This document shows, piece by piece, positions 60,186 to 64,000 of a stretch of DNA of 64,000 bases. The notes beneath the pieces were generated by a model. That model was not told where the DNA came from. It was given only the letters and a program-made list of their open reading frames with translations, and did not search any database. Both the position numbers and the translations under genes were made by a program. Each line of letters starts with the position of its first letter. The first letter of the stretch is position 1. Source of the DNA: Harmothoe impar. Its lineage: Eukaryota > Annelida > Polychaeta > Phyllodocida > Polynoidae. Location of the stretch: contig OX381714.1 of assembly GCA_947462335.1 (NCBI GenBank), positions 39,095,360 to 39,159,359 of the forward strand. The letters are read 5' to 3'.

Positions 60186-61692
60186 TTGTAGTACTCTGAT
60201 ACTGGCCTACTGCACTAAGTACACACAGGTCACATGGTGCAGGATCCAGGTCTGGTGATCAATGTTTTCTTTAGGCCTGTTCCGGGATGCGGGGGAAAGG
60301 ACGGGTATAGGCATACGTGTTTCTGCGATACCATATAGGATATGCTCGTGTATGTTTATGTATACATAGTGTTTTGCAAAATCCTAGAGTTCAAATATGT
60401 AAATAGGATGTTTGCTGCTTCAAAACTATTTTATTTAGTATTTCATCCATCTTTCACATTACCTATGGCCATGTTTAGTAAGTATGATATTTACTCTATT
60501 TGCATATTTCCCCCTAAGCCTATTGGCCTCTCTCTTATACACATATTTCCAAGTACATGTTGATATAGTGATATGTGCATCTAGGCATTTTAAAGTGGGT
60601 CTTTGTGTATCAATTATGTCTTAATAGTGTACAAAGGTGACATTCACAGTTCAGCAAACACAGGACATTCATTCATTTATTAGTATACATTTTCACAGTT
60701 ATGATCAACTTCCTTTGCAGAGAGCCAACAACAATTTGATGTAAAACTTTAAAAAAAACAGGACTTTCTGAAAATGAAAATTAGCATTTCTCATTGTAGC
60801 TAGCCTCCATGCCAGCACATGTATCTACTTCGCTTGTGACCAGCGGAACTGTCGGTCAACCCCGCATTACTCATCATACCCTGACGGGTACCGACCTATT
60901 GTTCTGGCCATGATAAACGGTAACGACTATTAATTGCTGCTCTTAATGGGTGTTAATCATCCGGGTCTCCAGCTGGCCTCTCTTTCACCCAGCTGAATTA
61001 TGGGAAAAGCGGGGGAAAGCCTCCACAACCCCCACTTCCGCTATTTAAGAGTTTTATGTTCTCCACCGCAGAAATGTCAAAACTCTACATACCTTGATAT
61101 CTGAGTGATGGAAATAAAATGTAGTATGTGCATAATAGAGCCCACTCCTTTATGAATAATCATTGTAATCTCATTGTATTTCTTTTTACTTTCAGAATAA
61201 TACTCTATTTCTAATATCGTGGGGAATGGTAAAACATGAAACCCATATAGGTTCCATGTTCATTTCTTTAGATATACATAACTGGATGTATGCATGTTAG
61301 AAGTTATTCATTAGAACTTAATTTTGATCATCTCATTCTATTCTAGAAAATTTACATTGAGTGTTTTCCTGCCTTTTAAGGTTGTTCACCCCGACGTAAA
61401 CAAACTGTCATCACAGTTCACTTCTGCACTGATGATGATGAATGGTTTCCTTGCGCGTCCGCTAGACGTGAGTGCAGAGATATTATAATTTCATTTGCTT
61501 GCCGGTTCTCGCGGTTTTCCCAACAATTAACCGTTGACCATGTTAATTAGAACCCGCATCCATCACAAAAAGACCCCCACCCCTCCCTCCATCTCCACCC
61601 CACCATATCCAACCCAACCCCCACACCATGAGCTTGTATGTGATTCACTCACTTTCTATCTCAAGTCCACAGACTCAGACGCAATGACCCCT

Positions 61693-61748
61693 GTGACCTT
61701 GTCTTTGTATGACCTCTGACAAGGACCTTAATGTGACCTTGACCTTGC
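61693..61748. promoter_or_regulatory. Second GACCTTG-rich stretch
   Basis: GTGACCTTGTC, ATGACCTCTG, GGACCTTAATG and GTGACCTTGACCTTGC occur within 56 bp, a further set of receptor half-site-like words. A decayed short tandem repeat is an equal possibility. Confidence 0.3.
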
Positions 61749-61990
61749 TGTAACATTGATCCTATAGGTGCCGACGGAAGTTATCAACCGGATGCAGCGG
61801 TGCGCAGAATCGTCCTCAAGGGGTGAGAAGTGGTCACCTTAGGTGGTCGGTTCCCACCTTTACCCTTTGTCATTGATGTTGTGGGATAATAACATCTCAG
61901 ATAGATTTCATTTAAAAACGCACTGAAAATCACGTTGAAGTTATATACGCAAACACGTGCTTATTTAAATCCTATTTGCGTTTGATCGTA

Positions 61991-62000
61991 GGGGGGGGGG
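61991..62000. repeat. Poly(G)10
   Basis: Uninterrupted G10 run. Confidence 0.95.
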
Positions 62001-62185
62001 CGGTTTAAAAAGACTCCTTGCAATTTTCAGGAATGGGATCTACCCATAGACCAACTAGCCGTACCTCTGATTTGGAACCCGACCACCCCGAGAGGATGAG
62101 AAAAGGGCATTGTAAAGTAGAAGTCGTACTACCACAGGCTGCAGAGATGAGTTTTGGCCAAAGAATCCACAATAAGATGCAATGG

Positions 62186-62255
62186 GATCTGACGTTCAGG
62201 AGGGCCTTTCTATAAAATGTGATCTGACATTCACGAGGGCCTTTCTATAAAATCT
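62186..62255. repeat. 35-bp tandem duplication
   Basis: GATCTGACGTTCAGGAGGGC (from 62186) and GATCTGACATTCACGAGGGC (from 62221) start two 35-bp units. Both continue CTTTCTATAAAAT, with very few differences. The duplication looks recent. Confidence 0.85.
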
Positions 62256-62394
62256 TGAACCTATAATTGTTCAATAGACTATACAATATACAAAATGTAA
62301 CTCATTTATTATTGGCATTCATAACACTTTCTAGGCCATCTGGGAAGGGAGCAACACTTTGCATTTTAAAGACCTTATTTCTCTTCTGATATTA

Positions 62395-62408
62395 CCCCCC
62401 CCCCCCCC
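62395..62408. repeat. Poly(C)14
   Basis: Uninterrupted C14 run. Confidence 0.95.
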
Positions 62409-62586
62409 TCAAACCCATTTACCTTTTCTCTCATTTGTCTTTGACAAAGGTCTATTAGGTCCCATGTCGAGGCGCTCAACACCCAGACCTCCCACATTCC
62501 CAGCATCTACTCTGCTGGTTAGGTCACACAGTATTAATTACTGGGATGATTACGACCGACCCGTCACGCATGGACGCTGGTCGTGT

Positions 62587-62843
62587 CACGTGTCATGCCT
62601 AGGTGACCTTTGACCCGGAAGTGAAAGGCACCATGGGTCCCCTGAGGGCGCGGCCATGACACCTGTAACCATAGACAGAGTCACTTCCGTTTCCTGCAAG
62701 GCCACCCGGTGATCTATTGTGGAAGGGACTTGGTATAGGTCATGTGGAACAGACTCTGTAATGATAAATATTTTTATCAATTCCATCAAATATCAATGCC
62801 GAATATTAGCCCCGGAAGTGGACAATTCATAACAACAGGAAGT
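62587..62843. promoter_or_regulatory. E-box, DR1 and ETS cluster
   Basis: CACGTG (62587-62592) is followed by TGACCTTTGACC (62604-62615), the complement of a DR1 (GGGTCA A AGGTCA pattern) as bound by HNF4, RXR and COUP-TF. ETS sites follow: CCGGAAGTG (62615-62623), CACTTCCG (62682-62689), CCGGAAGTG (62812-62820) and ACAGGAAGT (62835-62843). GGGCGCGGCC lies between. Four ETS sites in 230 bp is unusual for this window. Likely a promoter or enhancer; direction is unclear. Confidence 0.45.
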
Positions 62844-62882
62844 TAGGATGGTTGTTTGATTAAATTTTTCTCTCTTTTTTTT

Positions 62883-62894
62883 GGGGGGGGGGGG
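62883..62894. repeat. Poly(G)12
   Basis: Uninterrupted G12 run. Confidence 0.95.
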
Positions 62895-63971
62895 CACCGG
62901 AAAATAATTGAAACCCTCTCACCAGGAAAACAGAAAGAAATCCACCAGACCAGCAAAATTCACCAGCACAACAAAATTGGTGAATTTCCTAAATCAACTA
63001 CCCATATAACACTACTGCACTGGACCCAATATATTATGATTAATGACAAATTCATAATCATTCACACTATATCTATATGGGGGTGATTGTTATAACATAA
63101 ATTGGTGTCATATTGAGGTCCCCCTGGGAACCACAATTAACCACATGGTGTCTGGACCCATGACCAGCAATTAACTCGTAACAAAGTTTGTGTTTGTAGA
63201 ACTACCTGCAGACTATTCCCTGAGGACTGGACCTGCAGGTTCTCTGTTTCTCTGACAGTTTGATATCAGCCCATGATTCATAGCCCTCTCAGTCCCTCGA
63301 TCCCTGACCTGTGAAAAACAACCCAGGGTCACTCAGATTGTCTAGATTGGTTCCCATATGTTTGCCTATTTAGTTACAGTTTTCACAGAAATGAACCAGA
63401 GAACTGTGATAATTTGGGTGTATCATTGGAAGGGGATATTATGATAGTTTGATTTCAAAAATTGATTTGAAATTAATCACACAACCTATGACCTTTGCCA
63501 GACCTACTTCTCTCAAAATGATGCTTCATTTGATGATTATGATGATTAATAGTTTTATCTCTTGCATATTTTGGAATGAATATAGATTCATAATTATAAA
63601 GCTATGGGCCCTATTCGATTTTTGTTTTGTATTTTTCTTTTATAATTCTAGATTGTGTCATTATGTCATTTATCATTATTTTTATATGTCATGTTTGTCA
63701 GAAAGTGGACATGATTCTGCAGATTGTTACATATCTACAAATTCGATAATAATTATGCCTTCATAAGTATCTCAAAAGACATGAGAGACATAACATTTCT
63801 CATTGTCATAGCCCTGATAGTACCCACAGTGACATCCAAAGGGTATTGCATGGAGAATAAAAAAGAGGGTGAAAATTGAGCTGGTTATGGTGGGGTTAGG
63901 ACCTTTTAGTAGATTTGGGTCAAAAGGGTCAGAATCACTTCCTATGATTCCATTTTCCTCTTTGCATGCCC

Positions 63972-63991
63972 TTTCAGCAGGTGCTGAAAGT
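63972..63991. repeat. Palindrome around an E-box-like core
   Basis: CTTTCAGCA and TGCTGAAAG flank a central GG, so the arms are exactly complementary and read CAGCAGGTGCTG across the centre. Confidence 0.6.
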
Positions 63992-64000
63992 CTGCAGGCA

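Larger units (their letters stand above)
60186..64000. other. Non-coding sequence
   Basis: Besides the GACCTTG stretch, the DR1/ETS cluster, the 35-bp duplication and homopolymers, nothing is recognisable. The 105-codon AT-rich frame at 63449-63766 has no domain. Confidence 0.55.

Overview
The window reads as non-coding DNA from an animal genome, most likely a marine invertebrate. It is AT-rich and CpG-poor. No frame exceeds about 135 codons and none carries a protein domain I recognise. There are no bacterial gene arrays, rRNA, tRNA or CRISPR. What it does hold is miniature inverted-repeat transposons, a long fold-back element, poly(G/C) tracts and islands of animal transcription-factor motifs, as expected of a gene desert or very large intron. 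The exact clade cannot be fixed from the sequence.

Mobile and repeat layer. A MITE with TAA target duplications lies at 2532-3020. A near-palindromic family that I call MITE-A here has four copies (20660, 30077, 33071, 59977). A second family, MITE-B, has two copies (42675-42930 and 51287-51498). It has short termini and a CpG-dense core built from repeats of CGACACGG or its complement CCGTGTCG. A 4.8 kb fold-back element spans 46451-51237, with two arms of about 1.09 kb around a 2.6 kb spacer; the arms are about 97 % identical in the outer 240 bp compared by eye. Each arm carries the same short reading frame and matching RFX X-box, YY1 and GLI-type motifs. One MITE-B copy sits 49 bp outside its right arm. 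A separate ~325 bp hairpin lies at 23468-23793.

Regulatory layer. The clearest candidate is 57179-57230, where a 16-bp palindromic CRE, an octamer motif and a TATA box lie in promoter order, about 500 bp after a CpG-richer block with three CACGTG boxes, an ETS site and a ZNF143-like core (56593-56748). Other blocks hold an E2F site (53303), a PBX-MEIS decamer with GC boxes (38422-38516), a DR1 plus ETS cluster (62587-62843), an NF-Y/CCAAT cluster (31664-31767), an array of nuclear-receptor extended half-sites (16872-17121) and an ATTTAAG cluster (35621-35756).

Possible exons. Three blocks look exon-like by splice signals and composition (33480-33689, 35225-35372, 40098-40216), but none encodes a protein I recognise. 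If genes are present here, they contribute only small exons. Most of the remaining sequence shows nothing I can name.
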